A stretch of 44,512 bases of DNA, from the NCBI GenBank assembly GCA_013823485.1, contig PNMF01000009.1, forward strand, positions 1 through 44,512, written 5' to 3'. This document shows, piece by piece, positions 22,867 through 35,273 of the stretch (its first letter is position 1; each line of letters starts with the position of its first letter). The stretch comes from Comamonadaceae bacterium. Its GTDB lineage: Bacteria > Pseudomonadota > Gammaproteobacteria > Burkholderiales > Burkholderiaceae_C. Under the pieces are notes generated by a model. It worked only from the letters and a program-made list of their open reading frames with translations, was not told where the DNA came from and did not search any database. The position numbers were made by a program, and so were the translations under genes.

Positions 22867-24147
22867 TCAGGCCAGGGCCAGTTCCAGCAGCCGCGCGGCC
22901 CCCAGCGCCTGGGTGTCCTGCCAGCGCGGCCCCACCAGGGTCACGCCCACCGGCATGCCATGGCTGCCCCGGCCGACCGGCACCTGCACGCAAGGGGCCC
23001 CCAGCAGCGACCACAGCCGGCTGAACACCGGGTCGCCGGTGGAATCGAGCCCGGCCGGTGCTTCACCGCGCGCGCTGGGCGCGATCAGCACATCGGTCAG
23101 GCGGAACAGGGTTTCCAGCTCGGCGCGCAGCCGCACCGCCAGCTCCTGCGCCGCAAACAGCCGCTGCCGGTCAACCGCCTCACCACCGGCCAGCACCTGG
23201 GCAAAGGCCGGACTGAAGCCGTCGGCCTGTCCGCGCCGCTCGGCCGCAAAGGACGAGCGGGCTTCGTAATTCATGATGTCCACCTGCGCCTGGGCCAGCC
23301 CGGCCCAGGACTCGGGCAGCTCCACCTCCACCAGCTCGGCGCCTTCGTCTTCCAGCGCCTTGACCGCGTCGTTCCAGGCGCGGCGGGCGTCGGCATCGGC
23401 CAGATCCCAGTGGGGTGTGCGGCACAGACCCACCCGGGGCTTCACCGGCACCACCGGCGTCAGGTCCAGCCGGGCCAGCGCGCCGATGAACAGGGCCACG
23501 TCGTCCACGCTGCGGGCGAAGCCGCCCACCGTGTCCAGGCTGGGCGAGAGCGATTTCACGCCGGCCAGCGGCAGCAGGTTGTGGGTGGGCTTGTAGCCGA
23601 CGATGCCGCAGAAGGCGGCCGGCCGCATGATGGATGCGGCGGTCTGGGTGCCGAAGGCCAGCGGCACCATCTGGGCGGCCACCGCGGCTGCCGAGCCGCT
23701 GGACGAGCCGCCGGGTGTGCGGGGCGCCTGCGCCGTGCTGTGCGGGTTGCGGGTCGGGCCGGGTTTGAAGGTGGCGAATTCGGTCGTCACCGTCTTGCCC
23801 AGGATCAGCGCCCCGGCGTCGCGGCAACCGGCCACGCAGGCGGCGTCCATGACCGGGCGGTGTCGGGCATAGATGGGCGAGCCGTAGGTGGTGGGCTGGT
23901 CGGCGGTGTCCAGCAGATCCTTCACCCCCACCGGCACGCCGGCCAGCTGCCCGTCGGGGCCTTGCCGGTCCAGTTCGCGGGCCTGGGCCAGCGCCAGTTC
24001 GCTGTCGAGAAACTGCCAGGCGTGCAGTTCGGGGTCGAGTTCGGCGATGCGTTCCAGGTGCGAGCGGGTCACGGCTTCCACCGTGATCTCCCGCCGCTGG
24101 ACGGCTTGCGCGATGTGGCGCGCGCTCAGGGTGTGCAGAGGAATCAT
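22867..24147 (-). CDS. Amidase-signature family hydrolase
   Basis: 426 residues, start ATG 24147. The Ser-cisSer-Lys machinery is visible: GVPVGVKDLLDT (Lys, about residue 74), TPGGSSSGSAAAVAAQMVPLAFGTQTAASIMRPAAFCGIVGYKPT (cis-Ser, and nucleophile Ser in TAASIM, where most relatives have TGGSI). Family members hydrolyse amides such as aryl or malonamides, allophanate or Gln-tRNA intermediates; there is no gatB/gatC nearby, so it is a stand-alone amidase of unknown substrate. No signal peptide. It lies 37 bases downstream of the chemoreceptor gene on the same strand and may be its co-transcribed partner. Confidence 0.88.
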   Translation of the reverse strand: MIPLHTLSARHIAQAVQRREITVEAVTRSHLERIAELDPELHAWQFLDSELALAQARELDRQGPDGQLAGVPVGVKDLLDTADQPTTYGSPIYARHRPVMDAACVAGCRDAGALILGKTVTTEFATFKPGPTRNPHSTAQAPRTPGGSSSGSAAAVAAQMVPLAFGTQTAASIMRPAAFCGIVGYKPTHNLLPLAGVKSLSPSLDTVGGFARSVDDVALFIGALARLDLTPVVPVKPRVGLCRTPHWDLADADARRAWNDAVKALEDEGAELVEVELPESWAGLAQAQVDIMNYEARSSFAAERRGQADGFSPAFAQVLAGGEAVDRQRLFAAQELAVRLRAELETLFRLTDVLIAPSARGEAPAGLDSTGDPVFSRLWSLLGAPCVQVPVGRGSHGMPVGVTLVGPRWQDTQALGAARLLELALA

Positions 24148-24184
24148 GGGGCCGGAAGTTAACCCAGCCCCGTGACCGCAGCAA

Positions 24185-26155
24185 TCACATGTGTGATCCC
24201 TGGATGCGGAAGCTGCCCACCACCTCGGCCAGCCGGCGCGCCTGTTCCTTCAGGCTTTCGGCGGCGGCGGCGCTTTCTTCCACCAGCGCGGCGTTCTGCT
24301 GGGTCATCTGGTCGAGCTTGCTCACGGCGGTGTTGACCTCGGCAATGCCCTGGCTCTGCTCGGTGGCGGCCGAACTGATCTCGCTGATCACCTGGTTGAC
24401 CCGGCCCACCGAGTCCACGATTTCGGTCATGGTGCCGCCCGCTTCGCCCACCAGGCGCGAACCGGCTTCCACCTTGTCGACGCTGGTGGCAATCAGCTGC
24501 TTGATTTCCTTGGCGGCTTCGGCGCTGCGCTGGGCCAGGTTGCGCACCTCGCCGGCCACCACCGCAAAGCCCCGGCCCTGCTCGCCGGCACGGGCGGCTT
24601 CCACGGCGGCGTTCAGCGCCAGGATGTTGGTCTGGAAGGCAATGCCGTCGATCACGCCGATGATGTCGCCGATGCGCCGGCTGCTGTCGTTGATGGCGTC
24701 CATGGTCTGCACCACCTGCTGCACCACCTGGCCGCCGCGGCGGGCCACATCGGCGGCGGAGCCGGAGAGCTGGCGGGCCGAGCTGGCGGCCTGGGTGCTC
24801 TGGCTCACCGTGCCGGTGAGCTGCTCCATGCTGGCGGCGGTCTGCTGCAGGCTGCTGGCGGTCTGTTCGGTGCGGCTGGACAGGTCCTGGGTGCCGGTGG
24901 CGATTTCAGCCGACGCGGTGGCGATCGATTCGGACGACTGCTTCACCCCGGCGATGACGCGGGCCAGGGCCTGGTCGGCCTTGCGCAGGTCGGCCACCAG
25001 ATCGGCAAACTCGTCGCGGCTGGTGGCCGTCTGCACCGTGCCGAGCTGGCCGGCGGCAATGGCCTGGGCCGCCTGGGAGGCGTGGCGCATGCTGGCCGCC
25101 ATGCTCAGGTAGATGCCGACGTAGATGTAGACCGACAGCAGCACGCCGGCCAGCATGGCCAGCAGCAGCAGGTTGCGGTTCAGGGTGGCTTCGCCGGCGC
25201 GCTCGGCCAGCAGCTGGTCGAGCACCGAGCGGTTGGCTTCCACCAGCGCCCAGGCGGCGTCCAGGGTGGCGGCCGAGGCACGGGCCACGTCGGCCTGGGT
25301 CACGGCCACGGTGTCGACCTTGGTGAAATTCGTGCGGACATAGCCCAGCAGCTCCTTGGCGCTGGCCTTGAGGGTGTCGAAGCGCTGGCCCAGGGCCTGC
25401 TGCACCGCCGGGTTGGCCTTCATGGACTGGCCGAGCATGGTCTCGACGGTGCCGAAGGTGTCGTTCAGGCGGGCGTCGGTCACCTCGTAGAACTGCTTGT
25501 CGGCGGCCGACACACTCCCCCGGTTGACGTTCATGGTGGCGTAGGCCGCGATCCGCACCGCGATGCCGGCGGTGGAAGGGGTGTTGTTGGCCAGCGGATA
25601 ACCCAGGTAGAACAGGTCGGCTTCCGGGTCCTGGGCCAGGCCCGAGACGTTGCCCATGTCGCGCATGAAGCCGTAGAGGCGGCCGTACTCAGGTGCATGG
25701 GCGGCGAAGGCCTTGGCCGGGAATTCGGCGTCCATCGGCAGCGCGGCCACGTTGGCCTGCAGATCGGACCAGCCCTTGCGCAGACCGGCCAGGCCGGTGC
25801 TCATGTCGAAATACGGCTGGGCCTGGGCCACGCTGGCCTCGATGCGCGCCAGTTGCTGGTTCACCGCTGCGGCCTGCTTCTTGAAGGCTTCCAGCGCGGC
25901 CGGGTCTCCCGGCGTGCCGGTGATGGCGACGCGGCGGCTCTCGATCAGCACCTTGTTCCACTCCACCAGCTCGCCCATGAGGGCGGTGGCCACCCGCTTG
26001 GACTCCAGCGCCTGCACGCGCTCGTTCAGATCGCGCACGGCGGCAAAGCCCAGGGCCAGCAGCAGGATCAGGGTCGGGATGCCGGCCAGCAGGAACTTCG
26101 GGCCGAGTCGCAGGCGCGCCATCAGGGCGGCCGCCGGAGCAAAGAGGGTATTCAT
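24185..26155 (-). CDS. Methyl-accepting chemotaxis protein with large periplasmic sensor
   Basis: 656 residues from ATG 26155; the track ORF start at 26317 adds 54 residues that look non-coding. Membrane segment 1 is about residues 19-40 ([20 protein letters not shown]); the periplasmic part is about 285 residues, mostly helical, with no Cys; membrane segment 2 is about 327-350 ([22 protein letters not shown]). Then a HAMP-like region, and the signalling domain with [51 protein letters not shown]. It ends without a CheR-binding pentapeptide. The long helical sensor region resembles double four-helix (NIT/HBM-like) modules, though I cannot assign it. It is followed closely by the amidase gene. 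Confidence 0.92.
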   Translation of the reverse strand: MNTLFAPAAALMARLRLGPKFLLAGIPTLILLLALGFAAVRDLNERVQALESKRVATALMGELVEWNKVLIESRRVAITGTPGDPAALEAFKKQAAAVNQQLARIEASVAQAQPYFDMSTGLAGLRKGWSDLQANVAALPMDAEFPAKAFAAHAPEYGRLYGFMRDMGNVSGLAQDPEADLFYLGYPLANNTPSTAGIAVRIAAYATMNVNRGSVSAADKQFYEVTDARLNDTFGTVETMLGQSMKANPAVQQALGQRFDTLKASAKELLGYVRTNFTKVDTVAVTQADVARASAATLDAAWALVEANRSVLDQLLAERAGEATLNRNLLLLAMLAGVLLSVYIYVGIYLSMAASMRHASQAAQAIAAGQLGTVQTATSRDEFADLVADLRKADQALARVIAGVKQSSESIATASAEIATGTQDLSSRTEQTASSLQQTAASMEQLTGTVSQSTQAASSARQLSGSAADVARRGGQVVQQVVQTMDAINDSSRRIGDIIGVIDGIAFQTNILALNAAVEAARAGEQGRGFAVVAGEVRNLAQRSAEAAKEIKQLIATSVDKVEAGSRLVGEAGGTMTEIVDSVGRVNQVISEISSAATEQSQGIAEVNTAVSKLDQMTQQNAALVEESAAAAESLKEQARRLAEVVGSFRIQGSHM

Positions 26156-26283
26156 GTTGGGCAAGGGCGTTGTGTGACAGGGATCGACGCTCTGGGTCGT
26201 CGTCCGTGCATTTCGACACAATCGCCGCGAACTGAAGCCCCGAATACCGGTCCGCTCGCCCCCCTCTTCCGGCTGTCGCCGGC

Positions 26284-26703
26284 TTACCAGCTGCCCACGT
26301 TGGGCATGTCCACCCACGGTGCCCGGGGCGGCAGCGGATCGCCGCGTTGCAGCAGCTCGATGGAGATGTTGTCCGGCGAACGCACGAAGGCCATGTAGCC
26401 GTCGCGCGGCGGCCGGTTGATGGTCACGCCGTGCGACTGCAGCCGTTCGCAGGTGGCGTAGATGTCGTCCACCGCATAGGCCAGGTGGCCGAAATTGCGG
26501 CCGCCGGTGTAGTTCTCCGGGTCCCAGTTGTAGGTCAGTTCGACCTGGGCCTGGCTGTCGCCCGGGGCGGCCAGGAAGGCCAGGGTGAAGCGGCCCTGGG
26601 GCACCTCGCGCACGCGCAGCACTTCCAGGCCGAGCGCGTCGCGGTAGAACTTGAGGGAGGTTTCGAGGTCGGTCACGCGGACCATGGTGTGCAGGTATTT
26701 CAT
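26284..26703 (-). CDS. gloA: Lactoylglutathione lyase (glyoxalase I)
   Basis: 139 residues. The four metal ligands of proteobacterial GloA are at the expected places: His5 ([10 protein letters not shown]), Glu55 (QVELTYNW), His73 (NFGHLAYAV) and Glu116 (ISIELLQR). It converts the methylglyoxal-glutathione hemithioacetal to S-lactoylglutathione, probably Ni-dependent as in E. coli given the short form. Located 24 bases after the hybrid kinase gene on the same strand, so probably in the same transcript. A housekeeping detoxification gene after a sensor kinase is not a usual pairing. Confidence 0.95.
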   Translation of the reverse strand: MKYLHTMVRVTDLETSLKFYRDALGLEVLRVREVPQGRFTLAFLAAPGDSQAQVELTYNWDPENYTGGRNFGHLAYAVDDIYATCERLQSHGVTINRPPRDGYMAFVRSPDNISIELLQRGDPLPPRAPWVDMPNVGSW

Positions 26704-26727
26704 GTCGGGCAGGGTTCGGTTCGGGCC

Positions 26728-30066
<3,339 letters not shown>

Positions 30067-30073
30067 CAGGACC

Positions 30074-31102
30074 TCACTTCACCAGCGACACCGAGCGGGC
30101 GTCGAGCTGGCGCATCGGGCCGACCCGCACGATGTCCAGGAAATCGGGTGCGGCCCGGGAGGTCGATCCGTCCGAGCGGGCAGCCCAGCGCGACTCCGCC
30201 TCCAGCGTGCCGAGCAGGCTCTGGCTCAGCCGCAGGCGGTAGTCGAAGTCGCCCAGCAGGCCCGCCACCTCCGGCGGCTTCACGCCCAGCAGCCGGGCAC
30301 TGGTCTGCAGCGACGGGTCGTTGCGGCTGCGCACCACCCGGATCGAGCGCTGCAGGCCGCGCAGCACCCGCACCAGCTGGTCGTCCGACAGGCCGGGGCG
30401 CGCCACCAGGTTGACGGTCAGGGTGTAGATGGGGGGCAGTTCCAGCACCTGGCCCAGCGGGCCCAGGCGCGTCAGGGCCAGCGGGCCGTTCGGGTGGAAG
30501 AACCCGGCGGCATCCACCTCGCCCTGGACCAGCGCGTCCACCGGCCGCAGCGGGTCGAGCGGCACCATGACCACATCGCGGGTGGTCAGGCCGTGAAAGC
30601 TCAGGAAGGTCTCGGTGTAGAAGTGGCTGCTGGTGCCCGGAATGAAGCCGACCCGCCGGCCACGCAGGTCGGCGCCCTGGCGGATGCCCCGGTCGGTTCG
30701 GGCCACCACCTGGTTGCTGCGCCGCGAGCTGGCGATGGTGGCGATCAGCTCCAGCGGCTGGCCGGCGCGCACCGCCAGGACCACGCTCGCATCCGACGCC
30801 ATGGCCAGATCGGCCCGCCCGCGCTGGATCTGGGCAATGCAGTCCTCGCCGTTGGTGCAGGGCACCGCATCGACGGTCAGGCCCTCGGCCCGGAAGTGAC
30901 CCTGCTCGGCGGCCACCAGCCCGGGCAGCATGCTGGGCAGCCTGGCCACCGCCAGCCGCAGGGGCACGGTCTGTGCCGCCAGCGGGCCGGCGCCCAGCGC
31001 CAGCAGGCCGGCCAGACCGACGCCGGCGATGAACCGGATGAGGGAGAGCGCCCGGCCGGGCCGGGACGGGAAGGGGGCGGAGGGCGTCGGGTCGAGGAGC
31101 AT
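30074..31102 (-). CDS. NMT1/THI5-type periplasmic substrate-binding protein, paired with a sensor kinase
   Basis: 342 residues, with a basic N-terminal extension before the hydrophobic signal LIRFIAGVGLAGLLALGAGPLAAQ. The mature part PLRLAVARLPSMLPGLVAAEQGHFRAEGLTVDAVPCTNGEDCIAQIQRGRADLAMASDASVVLAVRAG is typical of the SsuA/TauA/ThiY-like fold; DLRGRRVGFIPGTSSHFYTETFLSFHGL follows. Two Cys (CTNGEDC) may form a disulfide. These proteins usually bind sulfonates, nitrate or pyrimidines for an ABC importer, but no permease or ATPase gene is present here. The kinase gene begins seven bases downstream. Binding protein and kinase could form a ligand-sensing pair, as known for other periplasmic-protein/kinase systems. 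Confidence 0.85.
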   Translation of the reverse strand: MLLDPTPSAPFPSRPGRALSLIRFIAGVGLAGLLALGAGPLAAQTVPLRLAVARLPSMLPGLVAAEQGHFRAEGLTVDAVPCTNGEDCIAQIQRGRADLAMASDASVVLAVRAGQPLELIATIASSRRSNQVVARTDRGIRQGADLRGRRVGFIPGTSSHFYTETFLSFHGLTTRDVVMVPLDPLRPVDALVQGEVDAAGFFHPNGPLALTRLGPLGQVLELPPIYTLTVNLVARPGLSDDQLVRVLRGLQRSIRVVRSRNDPSLQTSARLLGVKPPEVAGLLGDFDYRLRLSQSLLGTLEAESRWAARSDGSTSRAAPDFLDIVRVGPMRQLDARSVSLVK

Positions 31103-31252
31103 GGGGACAGCGGCAGGCCGGGGTCAGCGGCGGGATGGCTGCTGCACGGCGGCTCAATTATTGGGGGTTCGCCCGGCCCGGCGGCTTGGTGTTTTCCGGC
31201 ATGAGTGGTGCACGCAACAGTGGCCCCGGCTCCCTCTGCCGCCTCCGTCGGA

Positions 31253-32149
31253 TCACCCGGCCGTGGCGCAGCGCGCGGCCGCCAGGTCCCAGCCGGCCCA
31301 GCCGCAGCTCTTGAACAGCACCGGCCCCCGGGTCGGGCGCGGCAGCCGGCCGGCCACCGCATCGCCCAGGGTCGGCAGGGCGGCCACGTCGATGCCGGCC
31401 TGCAGCAGGTCGCCGGCCTCGTGGTCGGCGTCGCGGGTGTCAACCACCAGCGTGCCGCGCGCGGCCAGGTCGCGCACCACCTCGGGCGCCCACTCGACCA
31501 TGCGCGGGGTGAAGGCGCCGACGGCGGCCACAAAGGCGTCGTCGCGCGGCCGGCCCCGCAGGCACACCGCCTGTGCCGGGGTGCAGCTCACCACCAGCGG
31601 GCAGTCGGCCAGGGCGGCGTCGGCGTCGTCCACGCGGCGGGCCGAGAGGCCGCGCTGGCGGGCGTGCTGCACCAGCGCCTCGGCACTGGCGGCGCTGCGC
31701 GAGGCCACCAGCACCTCGCGCAGGCCGATGCCGTCGATGAAGGCATCCAGGTGGGCGCGGCCCTGCACCCCGGCGCCCACGATCAGCAGCGGTCCGTCGG
31801 TGCGCGGGGCCAGGTGCTGTGCTGCCAGCAGGGTCACGGCCGCGGTGCGGCGGGCGGTGACGGTGGGGCCGTCGAGCAGGGCGGTGCGGCGGCCATTGAC
31901 CGCGTCGAACACCACCACGTCGCCCTGGATGGCCGGCAGGCCGCGGCCGGCGTTGTCGGCCACGAAGGTGATGAGCTTGGTGATGGCCACCCGGGCGTCG
32001 GTGGCGGGCATCACGAACAGGCTGCCGCCGCCGGGCAGGGGCTGCACCAGGCGGGGCGGCACCCGCACCTGCGGGTCGAGCAGGAGCTCGGCGATGGCCC
32101 GCGCCAGGCGGGGGTAGGGCAGGGCAAGGGCGGTGGCTTCAGGGGTCAT
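31253..32149 (-). CDS. Ornithine cyclodeaminase / mu-crystallin family protein, probably a cyclic imino acid reductase
   Basis: 298 residues from ATG 32149 (MTPEATALALPYPRLARAIAELL); the track ORF adds 17 unlikely residues. Motifs: LPGGGSLFVMPATDARVAITKLITFVADN, GPTVTARRTAAVTLLAAQHLAP, nucleotide site LLIVGAGVQGRAHLDAF, VVSCTPAQAVCLRG, and VVDTRDADHEAGDLLQAGI. Family members include ornithine cyclodeaminase, alanine dehydrogenase and the bifunctional delta1-pyrroline-2-carboxylate/delta1-piperideine-2-carboxylate reductase. The last is the closest match I can recall for this motif set in Burkholderiales, and would act in hydroxyproline or lysine breakdown. No pathway partner is adjacent, so the substrate is not certain. 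Divergent from the PQQ-dehydrogenase gene. Confidence 0.82.
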   Translation of the reverse strand: MTPEATALALPYPRLARAIAELLLDPQVRVPPRLVQPLPGGGSLFVMPATDARVAITKLITFVADNAGRGLPAIQGDVVVFDAVNGRRTALLDGPTVTARRTAAVTLLAAQHLAPRTDGPLLIVGAGVQGRAHLDAFIDGIGLREVLVASRSAASAEALVQHARQRGLSARRVDDADAALADCPLVVSCTPAQAVCLRGRPRDDAFVAAVGAFTPRMVEWAPEVVRDLAARGTLVVDTRDADHEAGDLLQAGIDVAALPTLGDAVAGRLPRPTRGPVLFKSCGWAGWDLAAARCATAG

Positions 32150-32227
32150 GGGCGGATGTTGTACCGGGCTACTTACAGCGGGTCGCGGGCGCGACCACAA
32201 CCTCTGGAAAACCCTCGGTCATCGTAC

Positions 32228-32257
32228 TTGTTGGGGTATTCGCCGAACCCCAGAATG
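32228..32257 (+). promoter_or_regulatory. Candidate promoter with small inverted repeat before the PQQ-type dehydrogenase
   Basis: TTGTTG (32228-32233) and AGAATG (32252-32257) have an 18-base spacer. The spacer contains GGGGT and ACCCC as an inverted repeat (32233-32237 and 32247-32251), which could be an operator. The downstream gene has a strong ribosome binding site, GAAGAGGAGA, close before its ATG. Confidence 0.3.
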
Positions 32258-32304
32258 GTCGTCCCGACATCTTTCGGGTCAGCCCAACAGAGAAGAGGAG
32301 ACAC

Positions 32305-33582
32305 ATGAAGATCAACCGACTGCTCGCCGCCCTCATGGTCGCCGGTGTGGCCACCGGCGCACTGGCCCAGGCCGGCAAGGACAACCTGTCCACCCTCAAG
32401 CAGATGAAGGTGTCCGGCGTGGACCTGAACATCCCGCCGGTGCCCCAGGAAGGCAAGAACGCCGAGGCCATCAAGGCCAACCTCAAGAACATCAAGATGC
32501 CGCCGGGCTTCAAGATCGAGCTGTATGCGGTGGTGCCGGACGCCCGCCACATGGCCGTGGCACCCAGCACCAACATGCTGTTCGTGGGCACCCGCAAGAC
32601 CCGCGTCTGGGCCGTGACCGACCGCAACGGCGACGGCACCGCCGACGAGGTCAAGCCGTTCGCCCCGTCGCTGAACTTCAAGGTGCCCAACGGCGTCTGC
32701 TGGACCAAGGACGGCTTCCTGATCGTGGCCGAACACAACCGGGTGCTCAATTTCCCGGCCGCCGAATTCTTCTATGAAGGTCCGGACGTGGCGGTGATCG
32801 AGGTGGTGCCGCAGGGCGGCCTGATCCCGGTGGAGGAGGAGTCGTTCAACCACGGCGCCCGCACCTGCCGCGTGGCCGACGACGGCACCCTCTACATCAC
32901 CCTGGGCCAGCCCTACAACGTGCAGCCGGCCGGCAAGGTCGAGCTGTACGACAAGATCGGCATCGGCGGCATCGTGCGCATGAACGCCTTCGATGGCTCC
33001 AAGCGCGAGGTGTTTGCGCGCGGCATGCGCAACTCGGTGGGCATGGACATCAACCCCAAGGACAAGACGGTGTGGTGGACCGACAACCAGACCGACGGCC
33101 TGGGTGACGACGTGCCCCCCGGCGAGCTCAACCGCAGCACCAAGGCCGGCGAGCACTTCGGCTACCCGTACTGGAACGGCAAGTTCAAGGTGGCCGGCAC
33201 CGCTGCGGCGCCCGACCTCAAGGACATGAAGGAGCCCGCCAAGGCGGTGTTCCCGCAGGTCGAGTTCCCGGCCCACCAGGCCCAGCTCGGCATGACGTTC
33301 TACAACGGCAAGCAGTTCCCGGCCAAGTACCAGGGCGGCATCTTCGTGGCCTCGCACGGCTCCTGGAACCGCAGCAAGGCCACCGGCGCGCTGATCAACT
33401 TCATCCCGCTCAATGCGGACGGCACTGCCGGCAAGTCCGAGGTGTTTGCCGAGGGCTGGCTGGACGCCAACGGCGTCTACAAGGGTCGCCCGGTGGACGT
33501 GGCGCCCATGAAGGACGGCTCGCTGCTGATCTCCGACGACTATGTCGGTGCCATCTACCGCGTGACCTACACCGGCAACTGA
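32305..33582 (+). CDS. Secreted PQQ-dependent sugar dehydrogenase-like (GSDH/L-sorbosone dehydrogenase family) protein
   Basis: 425 residues with signal peptide MKINRLLAALMVAGVATGALAQ. The six-bladed beta-propeller pattern of soluble glucose/sorbosone dehydrogenases is seen in MPPGFKIELYAVVPDARHMAVAPSTNMLFVGTRKTRVWAVTDRNGDGTADEV, PNGVCWTKDGFLIVAEHNRV, IVRMNAFDGSKREVFARGMRNSVGMDINPKDKTVWWTDNQTDGLGDDVPPGELN and FVASHGSWNRSKATG. The Arg-Asn pair and HGSWNR match residues around the PQQ/Ca site in the family. It oxidises a sugar or other alcohol/aldehyde in the periplasm, electrons probably passing to the cytochrome c encoded next. Codon use and strong ribosome binding site suggest good expression. 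Confidence 0.9.
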   Translation: MKINRLLAALMVAGVATGALAQAGKDNLSTLKQMKVSGVDLNIPPVPQEGKNAEAIKANLKNIKMPPGFKIELYAVVPDARHMAVAPSTNMLFVGTRKTRVWAVTDRNGDGTADEVKPFAPSLNFKVPNGVCWTKDGFLIVAEHNRVLNFPAAEFFYEGPDVAVIEVVPQGGLIPVEEESFNHGARTCRVADDGTLYITLGQPYNVQPAGKVELYDKIGIGGIVRMNAFDGSKREVFARGMRNSVGMDINPKDKTVWWTDNQTDGLGDDVPPGELNRSTKAGEHFGYPYWNGKFKVAGTAAAPDLKDMKEPAKAVFPQVEFPAHQAQLGMTFYNGKQFPAKYQGGIFVASHGSWNRSKATGALINFIPLNADGTAGKSEVFAEGWLDANGVYKGRPVDVAPMKDGSLLISDDYVGAIYRVTYTGN

Positions 33583-33597
33583 CCCTGCCGTTCCCTG

Positions 33598-33628
33598 CGC
33601 AGGAGGCCCTCCGGGGCCTTCTGCGTTT
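33598..33628 (+). terminator. Rho-independent terminator or attenuator between dehydrogenase and cytochrome genes
   Basis: CGCAGGAGGCCC (33598-33609), loop TCCG, and GGGCCTTCTGCG (33614-33625) form a twelve-pair stem with one G-U pair, followed by TTT and a C run. The short T-tract suggests partial read-through, which would lower expression of the cytochrome relative to the dehydrogenase. Confidence 0.65.
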
Positions 33629-33655
33629 CCCCCCACCCCTTTCACGGGTTGCCCC

Positions 33656-33979
33656 ATGCGCCATCTCTCTTCCCTGGCCGCGCTGGCCCTCAGCGCCGGC
33701 CTGTCCTTCTCCGCCCAGGCCGCCGACGTCAAGGCCGGGCAGATCCGGTCCGCTGCCTGCGCCGTCTGCCACGGCCCGCAGGGCCTGTCCATGCAGCCGG
33801 CGGTGCCGCACCTGGCCGGGCAGCCCGAGATCTACCTGATCGAGCAGCTCAAGGCCTACCGCAGCGGCAAGCGCGCCAACGAGGTCATGGGCGTGATCGC
33901 CAGGCCGCTGACCGACACCGAGATCGAAAACCTGGCCGCCTGGTATTCGTCCATCACGCTGCGGGTCGAAATGCCCTGA
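33656..33979 (+). CDS. Class I cytochrome c, periplasmic
   Basis: 107 residues; signal peptide MRHLSSLAALALSAGLSFSAQA. A single haem site CAVCH follows at about residue 38, with HGPQGLSMQPAVPHLAGQPEIYLIEQLKAYRSGKRANEVMGVIARPLTDTEIENLAAWYSSI; Met in NEVMGVIA is the likely sixth ligand. This is the small cytochrome c553/c5-like type that often accompanies dehydrogenases. It is the probable electron acceptor of the upstream PQQ-type enzyme, passing electrons to a terminal oxidase. Confidence 0.93.
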   Translation: MRHLSSLAALALSAGLSFSAQAADVKAGQIRSAACAVCHGPQGLSMQPAVPHLAGQPEIYLIEQLKAYRSGKRANEVMGVIARPLTDTEIENLAAWYSSITLRVEMP

Positions 33980-34102
33980 GCCCGGGGCAGGGGGAACCGA
34001 TCAGCGGTCGGCAGTGATGACCCAACGATGACGAACCGTCCCGGTCGGCCGATAGCATTCGCAGTCTTACTCCGTCCGGTATCTGATCGACCCTTGACAC
34101 CC

Positions 34103-35272
34103 ATGAACCTCACCTCGCCGCTTCCGCCCGCTCCCACCACCTCCCTCACCCGCCGCCGTTTCGGTGCCCTGGTGGCCGGCAGCGCCCTGGTGGGTTCGCC
34201 GCTGGTGCGGGCCCAGTCGGGGAACCGGATCGTGCTGGGCCAGTCGGCCGCACTGACCGGTGCTGCGGCCCAGCTGGGCCTGCAGTTCCATGCCGGCGCC
34301 AAGCTGCACTTCGACGCCATCAATGCCGCCGGCGGCGTCAATGGCCAGCGCATCGAGATCGTCAACCTGGACGACGGCTACGAGCCGGACCGCTGCGCCG
34401 AAAACACCCGCAAGCTGCTCAAGGACGACGTGTTCGCCCTGTTCGGCTACATCGGCACGCCCACCAGCCTGGCCGCGCTGCCGCTGGCGCTGCAGGCGTC
34501 CACGCCCTTCATCGCCCCGTTCACCGGTGCCATGGGCCTGCGCCAGCCGTTCAACAAGCTGGTGTTCCACCTGCGCGCCTCCTACAACGACGAGACCGCC
34601 CTGATCGTGCGCCAGCTCACCAACCTGGGCCTGAACAAGATCGCGGTGTTCCACCAGAACGACAGCTACGGCAAGGCCGGCCTGGACGGCGTGGTGGCGG
34701 CCCTGGCCTCGCGCAACCTCAAGCCGGTGGCCACCGCCACGGTGGAGCGCAATTCGGTCGACGTGGCCCAGGCCGTGGCCACCATCAATGCCGCCCGGCC
34801 CGATGCGGTGGTGCAGATCAGCGCCTACAAGTCGTGCGCGGCCTACATCCGGGCGGCCAAGGCGGCCGGCTACGGCGGCACCTTCTACAACGTGTCCTTC
34901 GTGGGCACCCAGGCCCTGGCCGACGAGCTGGGCAAGGACGGCGCCGGGGTGGTGGTGTCGCAGGTGGTGCCCAACCCGTTCAGCTCCACCCGGCCGATCA
35001 GCCGCGAGTTCCAGGACACCATCGCCAAGGGCGGCAACAAGGTGCAGCCGAACTTCTCCAGCATGGAGGGCTACATGGCCGCCCGCATGGTGACCGAGGG
35101 CATCCGGCGTGCCGGCGGCCGCGTCACCCGCGAGAGCCTGGTCAGCGGCCTGGAGGCCATCGGCGACATGTCGCTCGGCGGCTTCAACCTGTCGCTGTCG
35201 TCCAGCGACCATGTGGCGTCCAGTTTTGCCGAGCTGTCCATGCTGACCGGCGACGGCAAGGTCCGCACCTGA
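34103..35272 (+). CDS. LivJ/LivK-type ABC transporter substrate-binding protein, Tat-exported, orphan
   Basis: 389 residues from ATG 34103; the track start at 34028 adds 25 residues ahead of the signal sequence. The signal TSLTRRRFGALVAGSALVGSPLVRAQ carries the Tat consensus RRxF. Mature motifs IVLGQSAALTGAAAQLGLQFHAGAKLHFDAINAAGGVNGQRIEIVNLDDGYEPDRCAENTRKLL and FALFGYIGTPTSLAALPLAL are typical of the branched-chain amino acid/aromatic acid receptor family, as is IAVFHQNDSYGKAGLDGV. No permease or ATPase gene is near. In Burkholderiales many such receptors serve aromatic compounds. The downstream flavin-reductase-like gene starts one base after its stop. Confidence 0.9.
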   Translation: MNLTSPLPPAPTTSLTRRRFGALVAGSALVGSPLVRAQSGNRIVLGQSAALTGAAAQLGLQFHAGAKLHFDAINAAGGVNGQRIEIVNLDDGYEPDRCAENTRKLLKDDVFALFGYIGTPTSLAALPLALQASTPFIAPFTGAMGLRQPFNKLVFHLRASYNDETALIVRQLTNLGLNKIAVFHQNDSYGKAGLDGVVAALASRNLKPVATATVERNSVDVAQAVATINAARPDAVVQISAYKSCAAYIRAAKAAGYGGTFYNVSFVGTQALADELGKDGAGVVVSQVVPNPFSSTRPISREFQDTIAKGGNKVQPNFSSMEGYMAARMVTEGIRRAGGRVTRESLVSGLEAIGDMSLGGFNLSLSSSDHVASSFAELSMLTGDGKVRT

Positions 35273-35273
35273 C

